Shown here: positions 21,290 through 31,429 of the stretch, piece by piece
How positions within the stretch are numbered: position 1 is the first letter of the stretch
Layout of the letters: every line of letters begins with the position of its first letter
NCBI GenBank assembly: GCA_934045075.1
Contig: OW203737.1
Span: 1,632,001-1,696,000, forward strand
Source: Yponomeuta sedellus
Taxonomy: Eukaryota; Arthropoda; Insecta; Lepidoptera; Yponomeutidae
Reading direction: 5' to 3'
Length of the DNA: 64,000 nt
The notes under the pieces: generated by a model
Database searches by the model: none
What the model was told of the DNA's origin: nothing
Seen by the model: the letters and a program-made list of their open reading frames with translations, nothing else
Made by a program: the position numbers and the translations under genes

Positions 21290-21425
21290 CCGAAAGAACC
21301 CACTGCATCTTTGGCTCACCTCTTCCAGTCATTGCCCATCGCTTTGCGAATGTCGTCGCTCCACCTGGTCACTTCCTGGTCCTTCGCAACGTTTGCCAAT
21401 TCGCGGTCTCCACTCTAGAATCGAT
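21290..21425 (-). pseudogene. LINE reverse-transcriptase C-terminal fragment
   Basis: Reading the minus strand gives LEWRPRIGKRC and, after a frameshift, RWSDDIRKAMGNDW, the two motifs that mark the C-terminus of RTE-type polyproteins (compare 31430-32042). It carries a frameshift and a stop, so it is a decayed fragment. Confidence 0.6.
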
Positions 21426-21547
21426 GCTGATATTGTTTTTCTGGCACGCTTTTTTTTCTTCCTCGCCGTATAAGAGACGCTCTTAAACTTAATTTTTAAC
21501 TGTTTTACAATAGAGGTTTTTTTTCAAACCAACGCAATGAGTTTTTT

Positions 21548-21715
21548 TTTTAAACCTATTTAGAGGCTAAAAACTTCCACCCATGCCGGGACCCGAACCC
21601 GCGACCACTGGCTAACCGAGGCACGGTAAGCCATAGGTCGCGGGTTCGAGTCCCGGTTTTTAGCCTCTAAATAGGTTTTTAAAAAAAATGGACCTGAGCA
21701 CGGGTTAGTGCATTA
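21548..21715. mobile_element. Head-to-head pair of truncated SINE-A copies
   Basis: A minus-strand SINE-A 3' half (21548-21622) meets a plus-strand SINE-A 3' half (about 21626-21715). Each retains the B-box region ('cgcgggttcgagtcccgg') and 'cctctaaataggttttt'. Together they form an inverted repeat with almost no spacer. Confidence 0.75.
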
Positions 21716-22027
21716 AAAACGCAATGAATTTTAACCTTTCACAATTATATCAATCGTGGAATGAAAGGAATTTCGATCAGCGGTTTGTTTACAGCCAAAA
21801 AATGTCTGCTTGACACAGAGTATACCTCTACTATTACCGATAATCGCCGATTGCATGACCGGCCGGAGCGAGCTGATAGCCGCAAATTACAGAAATATGA
21901 CGTCACGTCACAGATTACCGGGCCATTATCTCTTTGAGGTTATTGAAAGCTACACCGGTGTGCTGAAATTCACTTAGGGACGGTTTCTGAACTGAGAATT
22001 TTGCTAAGTAAATACTTAAGTGTAGAT
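21716..22027. other. Non-coding stretch with a MITE end
   Basis: Mostly unrecognised. 21980-22024 is one end of the TTA-flanked MITE family ('cggtttctgaactgagaatt'), cut off by the SINE-E that follows. Confidence 0.55.
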
Positions 22028-22240
22028 AGATAACATAACATTTACATACAGGCAAATACCTACATTGCTTCTGGCCCCACACGCCCCGGTTACCTTGTGT
22101 CGTGGGAACCAGAAACAGCGACCTCACAAACATGTACACGTCCAAGACCTGAGGTTTTTTTTTGGTCCCCAGCCGGGGTTTCAAACCCAGAACCTCTTGC
22201 ATGGTAGGCAGATGCACTACCGCTGCGCAACAGAGGTCGT
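22028..22240 (-). mobile_element. SINE-E, near full length (minus)
   Basis: Two ATAAC units, the SINE-E body ('ttgcttctggccccacac'), and the tRNA-like head at the right ('gcactaccgctgcgcaac', 'agaggtcg'). Confidence 0.88.
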
Positions 22241-22302
22241 CGAGATAGATAGAGAACACTTAATTGCACAAACAGAAAAAAGAATACAACCATGATTTCT
22301 TA

Positions 22303-22530
22303 ACGGACGGCCTCGGTGGCGCAGCGGTTTGGCACGCTGACTGTAAAACCGAAGGTCTCGGGTTCGATTCCCGGCCGGGTCAAACTAGGAAACGTACTTT
22401 TCTAGTTTGTCTCGGGTCTTGGATGTTATCTATGTATTTATTGTATTAAGTCAATTTAGCACCTATAACACAAGTAATTTAGTTGTACTTAGTATAGGGC
22501 TAACGAGATCTGCGTAATATGTCCATTAGA
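22303..22530 (+). mobile_element. SINE-D, tRNA-headed
   Basis: The head 'ggcctcggtggcgcagcgg' with 'ctgactgtaaaaccgaaggt' and B box 'gggttcgattccc' resembles a tRNA and the head of the silkworm Bm1 SINE. The body is 'gtactttt' and 'ctagtttgtctcggg', and the 3' end is 'agtatagggctaacgagatc'. Other copies are at 30867 and 44555. Confidence 0.82.
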
Positions 22531-22792
22531 TGCAATAAGGACACAACTCGGCAAGTTGATGCGCACTAAAACATTACGAGTGTAGCTGAGTAACTTAAGT
22601 GACTGATAATATAGGTATCGTACCATTTAAGCCACTGTTTTGAGAGGCGCTATAGTCTCATAAAACTATCTTGATGTTATTATTTTGTGTGTGTTGACTG
22701 TGTCTACACCTCGCATGTTTGTAAGTATTAAGCTAAAAAAGAACTTTAAAAATCAAATCAAAATCAATATGTCCATGAATATTTATTTATTA

Positions 22793-22978
22793 CTAGCTGA
22801 CCCAGTGAACTTCGTACCGCCTAACGGTCGATTCTTTAATTTTTTTTATTTTTCTCTCTATAAGAACCATCGTCGTACTTCAAGGAATATTCTAAAAAAA
22901 GAATTAGCGAAATCGGTTCAGCTGCTCTCGAGATTTGCGCTTACCAACACAATCGGCGATTCATTTTTATATTATAGA
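22793..22978 (-). mobile_element. Helitron-like non-autonomous element (minus)
   Basis: On the minus strand it starts TCTATAATATAAAAATGAAT, contains 'gcgcaaatctcgagagcagc' and ends '...acttcgctgggtcagctag'-type sequence, i.e. TC at 5' and CTAG at 3', without inverted termini or target duplication. Those termini fit Helitrons. A short GCGG...CGC hairpin lies about 8 nt before CTAG. Confidence 0.7.
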
Positions 22979-23299
22979 TTTATTTATTAAAAATACAGTG
23001 ATTCAAAAATACGTTGCCAAGGACCACATAAATAATGTATTTTGATATTTAAACTGTTTATTTCCTAAATGTACATAATATTCTAACAATATTATAATAT
23101 ATGATGATAATGTTTCTGCATGAAGATACTGGATAATATAGATGAATAATTTAAGGCTCAATGTTACGTTTAAATACTGTTGTTTTAATATGTTTTAATA
23201 TTATTGTAGTGCCCTTACAGGGTGTCATGTACCTACTTTTAACCTTACAAATACGAACTGTAATAAGACATGACAATGCAATAAATGAATATGAATAAA

Positions 23300-23424
23300 T
23301 CTAAGTAATGTTATACAATTGGCGATCTGTAGCGTTTTCTCTTTGAATTTCTCAGCAAAGAGCGAGGCAGAACGTTACTTAAGTATTTACTCAGTGAAAT
23401 TCTCAATTCAGAAACTGGCCCTTA
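23300..23424 (-). mobile_element. TTA-associated MITE copy
   Basis: The right end 'ctcaattcagaaactggccc' is followed by TTA, and the interior 'ctcagcaaagagcgaggcag' matches the MITE interrupted at 19663. The left end is eroded. Confidence 0.65.
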
Positions 23425-23554
23425 GGCTTAGATAGGGAATTACGAAGATCCCTTACAAAGCTATACCCATACAAATGTAGTTTGGTTTTACTGTGCAAAT
23501 GACATGCTGGATTGCAATGAAACTTCAACGATATTTTTTTTATGTAGCTACGAG

Positions 23555-23590
23555 TATGTACGTCCCAATTCAGGGCAAAGGCCTTCTAAT

Positions 23591-23633
<43 letters not shown>

Positions 23634-23740
23634 CCACGGGTGCCCACCGGAGATTGGCAATTTCAAGTGCTGAAGTAGTGAAGTTATAGGAGCTATGCCA
23701 CTAGCTAACGGTTAAGCAAAACATCGTGAAGAAACCAATA
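23555..23740 (+). mobile_element. Decayed repeat with (AG)n microsatellite
   Basis: (AG)18-19 at 23592-23628 lies inside a dispersed fragment ('attcagggcaaaggcctt', 'accacgggtgcccaccggag', 'attggcaatttcaagtgctg') that recurs at 62170-62280. It is followed by a SINE-G-like remnant ('aaaacatcgtgaagaaacc'). Confidence 0.6.
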
Positions 23741-24055
23741 TATGGATAAATATGAGAATGATTTAATGAATAAATTAATAGATAGAAAAATGAATGAATA
23801 AAGGAATAAATGAACGAAAAAACGAATGACCGAATGAGTGAATAAATAAATAAGTTCCACACAACACAATGACTTGGCCTGGTCTCAAACTAGGATACCC
23901 TAATAATATAATATTTAAAGAACACAAATTGAGATTTGCATCCTGCTTAGATTTGGGAATAAACAAAAAAAAAACATTAATTTGTCATTTAAGCCTTCTC
24001 ATGAATCGCTCATAGTCTTTCAGTATTTCAGTTTCAGTTTCTTCTTTTTCGTCAA

Positions 24056-24190
24056 TGGTTGTCTGGAAGAAATTACTTTTAGTAATAAGGCCGCCACTTG
24101 TACTGTACTGTTATTTTATAAGTCTCTTATGTAATCCTTGGTGTACATGCAATAAAGAATATTCTATCTATCTATCTATCTATCTATAGT
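24056..24190 (+). mobile_element. LINE-H 3' end with (CTAT) tail
   Basis: 'ggttgtctggaagaaattac', 'aataaggccgccacttgtac' and 'gcaataaagaatattctat', ending in about five CTAT units. Confidence 0.82.
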
Positions 24191-24192
24191 CA

Positions 24193-24465
24193 TCAAGTGC
24201 CCGGCTGCCTGAGTGATCTTAAACGATCACGAAGATTAAGCTCTGCAAGGCACGTTAAGAAGTTCGTGCCGGCTGCCGTCGATAGATGGCAGTCGTTAAG
24301 CCAAGTCAGAGGCCTTAGGGCGGCTTGAAAAATTCCCATAGTAAGACTAGCCATTAGTCCTGCAAGCATCCACCAATCCGGACTTGGCCCCCGTGGTGGA
24401 GTATGGTCTATACCTTCTTCAGGTACGAGAACCATGCCCTTCGGTGGGGACATATGGGTTAATGA
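24193..24465 (+). mobile_element. SINE-5S, variant head subfamily
   Basis: The head 'cccggctgcctgagtgatct' differs from the main SINE-5S and recurs (inverted) at 50790-50812. A deletion removes the 5S-like C-box. The body and 3' end ('ggacatatgggtt') are SINE-5S. Confidence 0.75.
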
Positions 24466-24523
24466 TGATGATGTTGAAGCCTTCTCACATTCTCATTCCA
24501 CCCAGGCCTGAGCGTCGGTGAGG

Positions 24524-24817
24524 TTATACGGCACCCAACGTAAAACTATCCCCCTCACGCGAAACTGCACGTAGAAACCCGTGAAGGCTTCCCGATCCAA
24601 TCTGCAGTGTGCGCTGAATCTTTTGATACGAACTCGCCTGTTGTCTCGGATTAATTTTTTCACTGCTACACGTTTTCTTCCGTAATCGAGCGATCAATTC
24701 TTTCGCTAGTCGACCGCGCTTGAATTCGTTTTCCTCTTGGTTATACCAACCATACACGATTGGAAGGGTCTTCATCCATAAATGCCGTTTACGTCCATTT
24801 AGAAATATTCTCTCCAC
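24524..24817 (-). pseudogene. Unrecognised 97-residue frame, possible transposase fragment
   Basis: The frame starts MERIFLNGRKRHLWMKTLP and includes the segment YQKIQRTLQIGSGSLHGFL at about residues 64-82, which has the spacing of a helix-turn-helix. Codon use looks more protein-like than the shadow frames around it. No catalytic motif, no intron signals, and no partner frame nearby. It might be a remnant of a DNA transposon or of a host exon. The family is not identified. Confidence 0.3.
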
Positions 24818-25253
24818 ATTTTTTTTAACAGACTTCTATGAAAACTTTTTGTTGGCTTTCTATTGCTATGCATGTAATCTATTGTGTTAGTGATTAGCTG
24901 TTAGTTTTCCAAATAAAATAATAAATAAATAAATTTGACCGGTCTCGGGCGACTCTTGAAACCGGAAAAATCATAACACTATAAATGTTCCCACCACAGC
25001 TGTGGACCTGCGCACAGGTCCATTTTTCAATGAGACACGATAAATTAGATCGCAAAAATTTTGGAGAGATTTTTTAAATTTAAAATCTTGGTGCGTTCGA
25101 ATTTTTAAATTCCTTAGTATCAAGAATAACATTTTTAAAACGCATCATAGCTGACCAGTCTCAAAAACATTTTTTTTCCGGAATACTGATTGACCTGCTA
25201 AACTGTGCGTGTGTTATTAGCCAAATTTTTAGTTAGTGAGTAATTAATAAGCT
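24818..25253. other. Non-coding stretch
   Basis: AT-rich, no recognised gene or repeat. Confidence 0.45.
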
Positions 25254-25535
25254 TATTTAGAGGCAAAAAATTCCACCCATGCTGGGATTCGAACCCGCGA
25301 CCTCTGGCTATTCGTGCCAACGCTCTTCAAACTGAGCTAATGGGCGACTCACCGGCATCAGGGAAATTTGCAATCTCTTTTTTTGAGTCGCCCATTAGCT
25401 CAGTTGGAAGAGCGCTGGCACGGATAGCCAAACGTCGCGGGTTCGAATCCCGACATGGGTAGAATTTTAAGCCTCTAAATAGGTTTTTAAAATTGTCCTT
25501 AGCACGGGTTAGTGCACTAAAAATAATATAATTTA
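25254..25535. mobile_element. Head-to-head pair of SINE-A copies
   Basis: A minus copy (25254-25360) and a plus copy (25386-25535) meet through their 5' halves, both keeping the tRNA-like core ('gagctaatgggcgactcacc' and 'gtcgcccattagctcagttg'). The pair makes an inverted repeat of about 85-bp arms. The right copy ends in 'taatataat'. Confidence 0.85.
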
Positions 25536-25617
25536 TAAGCTTTTTAAGTATTTTTCCTAAAAAAGTAAAAAAATAGAATGTAAATAATGGTAAATAATAT
25601 CTGCAATCCAGTGCCTC

Positions 25618-25725
25618 CCAAGGTTGTCTGGAAGAGACCACGCTAAGCTATAAGACAGCCAATCGTATACTTTACGAAGATACAAGAAACGAAATGCTAT
25701 GAAGTGTTCTCTATCTATCTATCTA
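25618..25725 (+). mobile_element. LINE-H 3' end with (CTAT) tail
   Basis: 'aaggttgtctggaagagacc', 'ctataagacagccaatcgta' and 'gaagtgttctctatctatct'. Confidence 0.75.
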
Positions 25726-25776
25726 ATAATGTTTACTTCTTTCCAAGTAGCTAATGACGCGTTTCCGAAGGATTAG

Positions 25777-26751
25777 TCGAGGAATGCCATATTCTGGAAA
25801 TGACACACTAGTCTAAAAACGACAAATTCTATAAATGACAAATTCTGAAAACGCCATATTTTGTTAACGACTTATTCTGCAAAAGACAGATTCTGGAAAC
25901 GACATAATCTATTATTGACATATTCTACAAATGCCACATTATCCTGAAATGAAGGGTCAAGCTAGTATTGTGCTAAAATAATACGTCATTCAATGCTTCA
26001 AATAATTTTATTTCGTGTTTCATAAGATAATAAAAGAAATGTTTTTTTGACAATTTTTTTTTAGAGAAAATAAATAAAAAAATTTAATGACTTCAATTAT
26101 TAATAAATGCTTCATAAAGTCAATATTTCTTATTAAAAACTGATTTTACACGGATATTTACTCGTTTATTACATTTTTTACAATTTTTCGATGATTGACG
26201 TCATTAATAATATGGCTGGTTTTATAACAGAAAAACAGTGGTACCCCGGGATGAGTCCAGGTTTATTGAGTTGTGCCGGCCAACATCACCGTATGACCAA
26301 TAGTCTCGAAGGTTGACATCATCGAATAAATGTACTGATTCCCAAGAGGCCTAATCTTTATTACTTAACAAAATGTGTAAAGAAGCCAAGCATTTTGACA
26401 TAAAAATTAAAAATTCGAAAGTCAAAGCAAAAATAGAAGTAATAAATATACATACAGTTCACTGTTAATTTTGTGAAATTAATGTCTAAAGATTTTTGTA
26501 TTTTCTTATCAAAAACGAAATAAAAGTATTTGAAGCATTGAATGACTTATTATTTTAGCACAATATACGCTTGATCCTCAATTTCAGGATGTGGCATTTG
26601 TAGAATATGTCAATATTAGATTATGTCGTTTCCAGAATCTGTCTTTTGCAGAATAAGTCGTTAACAAAATGTGGCGTTTTCAGAATTTGTCATTTATAGA
26701 ATTTGTCGTTTTTAGACTAGTGTGTCATTTCCAGAATATGGCATTCCTCGA
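25777..26751. mobile_element. 975-bp foldback element with subrepeat-rich arms
   Basis: Arms of about 250 bp (25777-26032 and 26504-26751) are inverted copies starting 'tcgaggaatgccatattctg'. The outer 175 bp of each arm consist of about ten degenerate 16-18-bp units around 'gacatattct(g/a)(g/c)aa'. The inner part contains 'tcattcaatgcttcaaata'. The 470-bp centre is AT-rich and has no transposase. Tandem subrepeats within inverted arms are the hallmark of foldback (FB/Galileo-like) elements. The superfamily is unproven here, and no clear target duplication was seen. Confidence 0.82.
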
Positions 26752-26817
26752 TTTATCCAAAACAACTCCACCGGCTGCACAAAACGTAATGTTTCGGTAA
26801 ATTATTATCAATAACAA

Positions 26818-27002
26818 CTAGCTGGCCCAGCGAACTTCGTACCGCCAGATAGCCGATTCTTTCTTTATTTTTAATTTTTCCTCCGTAAGAACCATCCTCG
26901 TACTTAAAGTACTATTCTAAAAAAAGAATTAGCGACATCGGTTCAGCTGCTCTCGAGATTTGCGCTTACCAACACATTCAGCGATTCATTTTTATATTAT
27001 AG
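26818..27002 (-). mobile_element. Helitron-like element (minus)
   Basis: Same family as 22793-22978. CTAG end at 26818-26821 and a TC start near 27002, with 'gaacttcgtaccgcc' and 'tctcgagatttgcgctta' between. Confidence 0.72.
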
Positions 27003-28034
27003 ATAGATTTTAGAAGTGTGTTTTGGATACCTCTACTAAATTATACAGGGTGTGACGAAATTCTGGTGCTCATTTCTTCATTTAACATTTTCTTCGAATT
27101 GTTTCCCTCTACCGTTAGGGAGTGGTAGGATTACGCCTAAGTTACAATTAATGTAAATTTTGAAGGAATTAATAACTACGTTATTATCAGGCATTCATTT
27201 AATTCTTCTCGAATTTCCTTACGGGTGCCTCCAACAAGTTTATAAACAAACAGCATAAATAACAGAAATAAACAATAAATAACGCCAATTTTGACGTCAT
27301 TTAATTTGGTAGTAGGGGGTCACTTGCTAAGAACACATGCGACGAAAATATGTCGCCCCGGCAGGAGCTGCAACTCTGTAACTCGAAGTCATGTGCAATT
27401 AATTTATACACTTTTGAGTAGAAGAAAATAGCTGTTCCTCAGATCTTCTTAAATCGTGCCTCTATATACCATCAGTAGGTACCACGTAACATATTGCACA
27501 GTTGGATATAAAACTTACCGCTTATTATGAGAATATTTTCGGGGCTTAATCGCGTAGTAATTTACCCACCAAAAACATTCTGTACAAACTAGCCAAGTCT
27601 CGATGGAGGTGCTCGTTTATCTCTAAAAAGTAATGAAATCTAGACAAAGTCGCGCCAAGTCTAAGGTTCCTTACTGCGATCTGTTTATTATTATACTTAT
27701 TGTTGAGCAAACTGAAAGAAATATGTATTAAAGACGCCTAGAAGTTACTTTCGCGTTTTCTCCAATTCTGAGTTCAAACTGAGTATCAAGGCTAATATTT
27801 TGACCTAATTTTTAATATCTGTATACCATATAACATATTCTTAGGAACATATTATTATCGTGTAGACAGAAACAGGGCTACCCCCTTTAATTCTTTTTTT
27901 TTACGTAGCCTCTATGTTTGTGTCCCACTACTGGGCAAAGGCTTCCCCCAATTCAGTCCAGAGTTTTCTGTCCTGGGCCACTTCAGACCACCCCGGCTGA
28001 TAGTTGTGGAAATCATTTATCTAATTCGCTAATT
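27003..28034. other. Mostly non-coding, with two dispersed fragments
   Basis: 27531-27566 ('attttcggggcttaatcg...') recurs inverted at 39864-39900. 27712-27842 is the partner of 12960-13095. 27900-27990 looks like a decayed LINE fragment ('gtcccactactgggcaaagg'). No gene. Confidence 0.5.
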
Positions 28035-28420
28035 CAGCGGTTCAAAAAATGTGTTAATTACACTTTGTGCCAAAAGGTGTACTATAACATAAAGGATTAT
28101 TTAGATGACAGTGATGTCTAGAATTAAAGCCAGTATACATTAGTTCTATGTTGTATAATAATTATGTAAACTCTGTTAATTAAGGACTTTGAAAAGACTA
28201 AGTTTGGAGTTCTTCCATGAATATTTGATAAGGTTAATAAAATTTTTGGTCACATGCACTCATGTGACCAAACATTTTAAAACTTAAAGACTAACTTTGG
28301 AGTTTTTTTGTCCATATTTTCTCCAAAATGATCCAGGTTTTGAAATGAACACCTAGTTTGAATTGTAACGTTCATTAAGCTGCAATTGCTGCGCTACTTT
28401 GAATTGAATTGAAACCTTTT
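28035..28420 (+). mobile_element. LINE-K 3' end
   Basis: C-terminal frame RFKKCVNYTLCQK...YYNIKDYLDDSDV followed by a 3' UTR with 'ccatattttctccaaaatga' and 'gtaacgttcattaagctgca'. The UTR contains an extra internal repeat around 28205-28310. Confidence 0.8.
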
Positions 28421-28469
28421 ATTTAATTTAACAAATGTTATACAATACCTAGTAATAATTCGGGGGGTA

Positions 28470-28755
28470 ATACCGTCAGATGCTGAGACCGAGAGTGCTG
28501 TGTGGTGTCGGCCTAGAGAATAGCACCAACCCAAATTCTTCTCGCGGGTGTCGTAAAAGGCGACTAAGGGACACAAACCGGGGGGTGGGCAGCAGCGCCC
28601 CCTGCAGTACAATTCCACAGAACTACAATCCCCAACCCGCATGCCCAGCGTGGGGCTTATGGGCATTACCCCCCAATGGTGGCACAACCTTGCGCTATGG
28701 CGCTCATTAGGGGAGGGCTATGTCCAGCAGTGCACTAATATAGCCTGAAGAAGAA
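28470..28755 (+). mobile_element. LINE-C 3' end, longest single copy
   Basis: Contains 'gcaccaacccaaattcttct', 'cgggtgtcgtaaaaggcgac', 'catgcccagcgtggggctta' and the end 'ctatgtccagcagtgcacta'. About 90 per cent like 58865-59125 by eye. The overlapping frames on both strands are not supported as genes. Confidence 0.75.
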
Positions 28756-29128
28756 ACCATCAGATTGTGGAAAAGTAGGACTATTAATTATTGTCCTACA
28801 TTTCCACAATCTGACGGTTTACAGTGGCATTTTTCTCTGACACAAATATCTCAAACACGTTTTTGTAAATAAAGAACGACAGGCGTGTGTCACTTATAAA
28901 CACAAAATTTATCTTTGTCACCTGACAACGAAAAGAGAAGGGTTACCTATATTTAGCTAGATAACAGTGAAGTAGTTATACAGATTGGGCCGATACATAT
29001 GGGTATTACTTTTGGGTTGCATATTAAAGCGGGAATCCATTTAAGTTTTAGGCTGTTGATCTTGGATCCTAGACTGTAGGATCTTAAAATAGTTGCCATA
29101 CCTGTAATAATACATGTTATTATTTTTA

Positions 29129-29497
29129 TGTATTAGCAAAGGGAAAGATAAAAAGTACCCGGAACCGGCGTGCGTGCATGCAACGACTTATGAACGTTGA
29201 TGAAGCGAAGGTGATCTGTCGGGATCGTGGCAAGTGCCAGTCCCTGGTCTCTGCCTACCCCTCTGGGATACAGACGTGAGGTTATGTATGTATGTATGTA
29301 TGTATGTATGTATGTATGTATGTATGTATGTATGTATGTATGTGTATGTATGTATGTATGTATGTATGTATGTATGTATGTATGTATGTATGTATGTATG
29401 TATGTATGTATGTATGTATGTATGTATGTATGTATGTATGTATGTATGTATGTATGTATGTATGTATGTATGTATGTATGTATGTATGTATGTATGT
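29129..29497 (+). mobile_element. LINE-R 3' end with (TATG)n, exact target duplication
   Basis: Starts in 'tattagcaaagggaaagata', includes the [18 protein letters not shown] coding segment, and ends with a TATG array (29282-29497) with one TGTG interruption at 29341. A perfect 15-bp duplication 'atgttattattttta' lies at 29114-29128 and 29494-29508. Confidence 0.9.
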
Positions 29498-29508
29498 TAT
29501 TATTTTTA

Positions 29509-30005
29509 GTCCAATGGTGACGCTTTAAGGCTGTGGCCGGTATCTGAGTTGAGAATTTCACTAAGTCTAGTTTCTATTCAACTAAGACTAGAATATAATA
29601 TTTTATTGGTGAGAATCAGTCAACTCAGCTTTTACAAAAATATATGCTTAAATCTATACAAAATATGTACGATTAGCTTGTGACGCAGTGTTAGGTTAAA
29701 AACCTACGTCACGACAATCAGTGCCAATTCCCCACCGAAGTAACATGTTTTAATTTGAGCTTGGATTGTACATAAAAATGTCCCGGTATGTTTCAGAAAT
29801 TCTATACCAAACTTCGTTTGAGAAAATAGCTATAACCGTAAGGCATTTCATACTTCTATTGTCTGCATTCAACGTGAATCAAAAGACTTTATTATTTAAA
29901 TGTATGAAGAAAAACAAATGATTATTGATTATTTTCATACCGTCGTTGTAAAGTAAAAACCTTTTAAGTACAAGTCTACTTTTTTTTCTTAATTATACAA
30001 AAGTA
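29509..30005. other. Non-coding stretch with a MITE end
   Basis: 29533-29572 matches the end of the TTA-associated MITE ('gagttgagaatttcactaag'). The rest is unrecognised. Confidence 0.5.
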
Positions 30006-30528
30006 TACAGCGTTGTGGACTGAAAGAGGATGTAGTGACTAGAATTGAGAAAGGAATGTTGCGTTGGTTTGAACATGTGGAGAGGATGAAGGAAGAAAGA
30101 TTAACGAAACAAATATATATTGCGAATTTGAGTGGAAGGGTTGGTAAGGGACGTCCCAGACGGACTTACAGCGACCAAATAGGGGATGTATTAGCAAAGG
30201 GAAAGATAAAAAGTACCCGGAACCGGCGTGCGTGCATGCAACGACTTATGAACGTTGATGAAGCGAAGGTGACCTGTCAGGATCGTGGCAAGTGGCAGTC
30301 CCTGGTCTCTGCCTACCCCTCTGGGATACAGGCGTGAGGTTATGTATGTATGTATGTATGTATGTATGTATGTATGTATGTATGTATGTATGTATGTATG
30401 TATGTATGTATGTATGTATGTATGTATGTATGTATGTATGTATGTATGTATGTATGTATGTATGTATGTATGTATGTATGTATGTATGTATGTATGTATG
30501 TATGTATGTATGTATGTATGTATGTATT
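30006..30528 (+). pseudogene. LINE-R 3' end: longest C-terminal frame plus (TATG)n
   Basis: The open frame 30035-30337 reads through [20 protein letters not shown], then [19 protein letters not shown], then the same [18 protein letters not shown] segment and SAYPSG before the stop. This is the extreme C-terminus of an RTE-like polyprotein, downstream of the reverse transcriptase. The catalytic part is missing. The array 30341-30528 is the tail. Both flanks (29935-29990 and 30540-30600) resemble each other more than expected. Confidence 0.85.
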
Positions 30529-30866
30529 TATCATAAGTTGATATCATCACCGTAGAGTAAAAATCTCGTAAGTACAAATACACAATTTTTTCTTCAAAAT
30601 GAATCCGCATTCAAAAATATACCACAGGCAGAAAAACCGTTCAGCAATAATCACTTGGCTAACTATCTTCATTTAAGTAATCGAATTATTTCGTTTCGTT
30701 TAATCAGGCACTCTATCGATCTATTAATCGAATCGTTTAATCAAACGGCTGAATTACCCATAGCCAATTAATCGGATCACGCCACCTAATTAATGAACGT
30801 ATTAGGCCGGCTTCCGCCAACTATATGCGACAGCACCATGCATTGGTTCGGTGTATGGCTACGGTA
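30529..30866. other. Non-coding stretch
   Basis: Nothing recognised apart from several 'taatcgaa'-type short words around 30675-30775. Confidence 0.4.
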
Positions 30867-31095
30867 TATGGCCTCGGTGGCGCAGCGGTTTGGCACGCTG
30901 ACTGTAAAACCGAAGGTCTCGGGTTCGATCCCCGAACGGGTCAAATTAGGAAACGAACTTTTCTAGTTTGTCTCGGCTCTTAGATGTTATCTATGTACCT
31001 ATAAATATTGTAGTAAATTTATCGTCGAGTTGTACTTAGTAGTTGTACTTAGTATAGGGCTAACGAGATCTGTGTAATATGTCCATAAATATTTA
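30867..31095 (+). mobile_element. SINE-D, tRNA-headed
   Basis: Nearly identical head to 22303 ('ggcctcggtggcgcagcgg'), body 'ctagtttgtctcgg', and 3' end 'tatagggctaacgagatctg'. Confidence 0.83.
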
Positions 31096-31185
31096 TTTCT
31101 ATTATTATTAATATTCATGGTCCAAATGGTCTATTTTCACTTAAACGTTCAAAAGATTTCTTTAAAGAAACAAAAAACCAGCCAG

Positions 31186-31400
31186 TATATCTATGAAAAT
31201 ATTATGTATGTCAAAAAAATATTAGTAGTAACTTTAAGACTGTAGTTAGCCAACATAATGTAAATACTAGAAATAAACATAAACTTTTGTTCCCAAGATT
31301 TAGGCTGGCAAAGGTTAATAAATCCTTCATGGGGTACATAGTTAAGGCATCCGTGGAGTGCCATGTGCTCCGCGAGCGTTACAGACTGCGGTGTGGTGCA
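31186..31400 (+). mobile_element. LINE-K fragment, internal coding part
   Basis: A frame with RNKHKLLFPRFRLAKVNKSF corresponds to the reverse-transcriptase C-terminal region of LINE-K, matching 35690-35780. The 3' UTR is missing here. Confidence 0.6.
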
Positions 31401-31429
31401 AGCATGGGAAATACCAAACTGAACAGAAT

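Noticed and set aside
28394..28710. 97- and 76-residue overlapping frames as genes (also at 58830-59079 and 63430-63679)
   Set aside because: They lie on both strands of the LINE-C 3' end and repeat wherever that element occurs.
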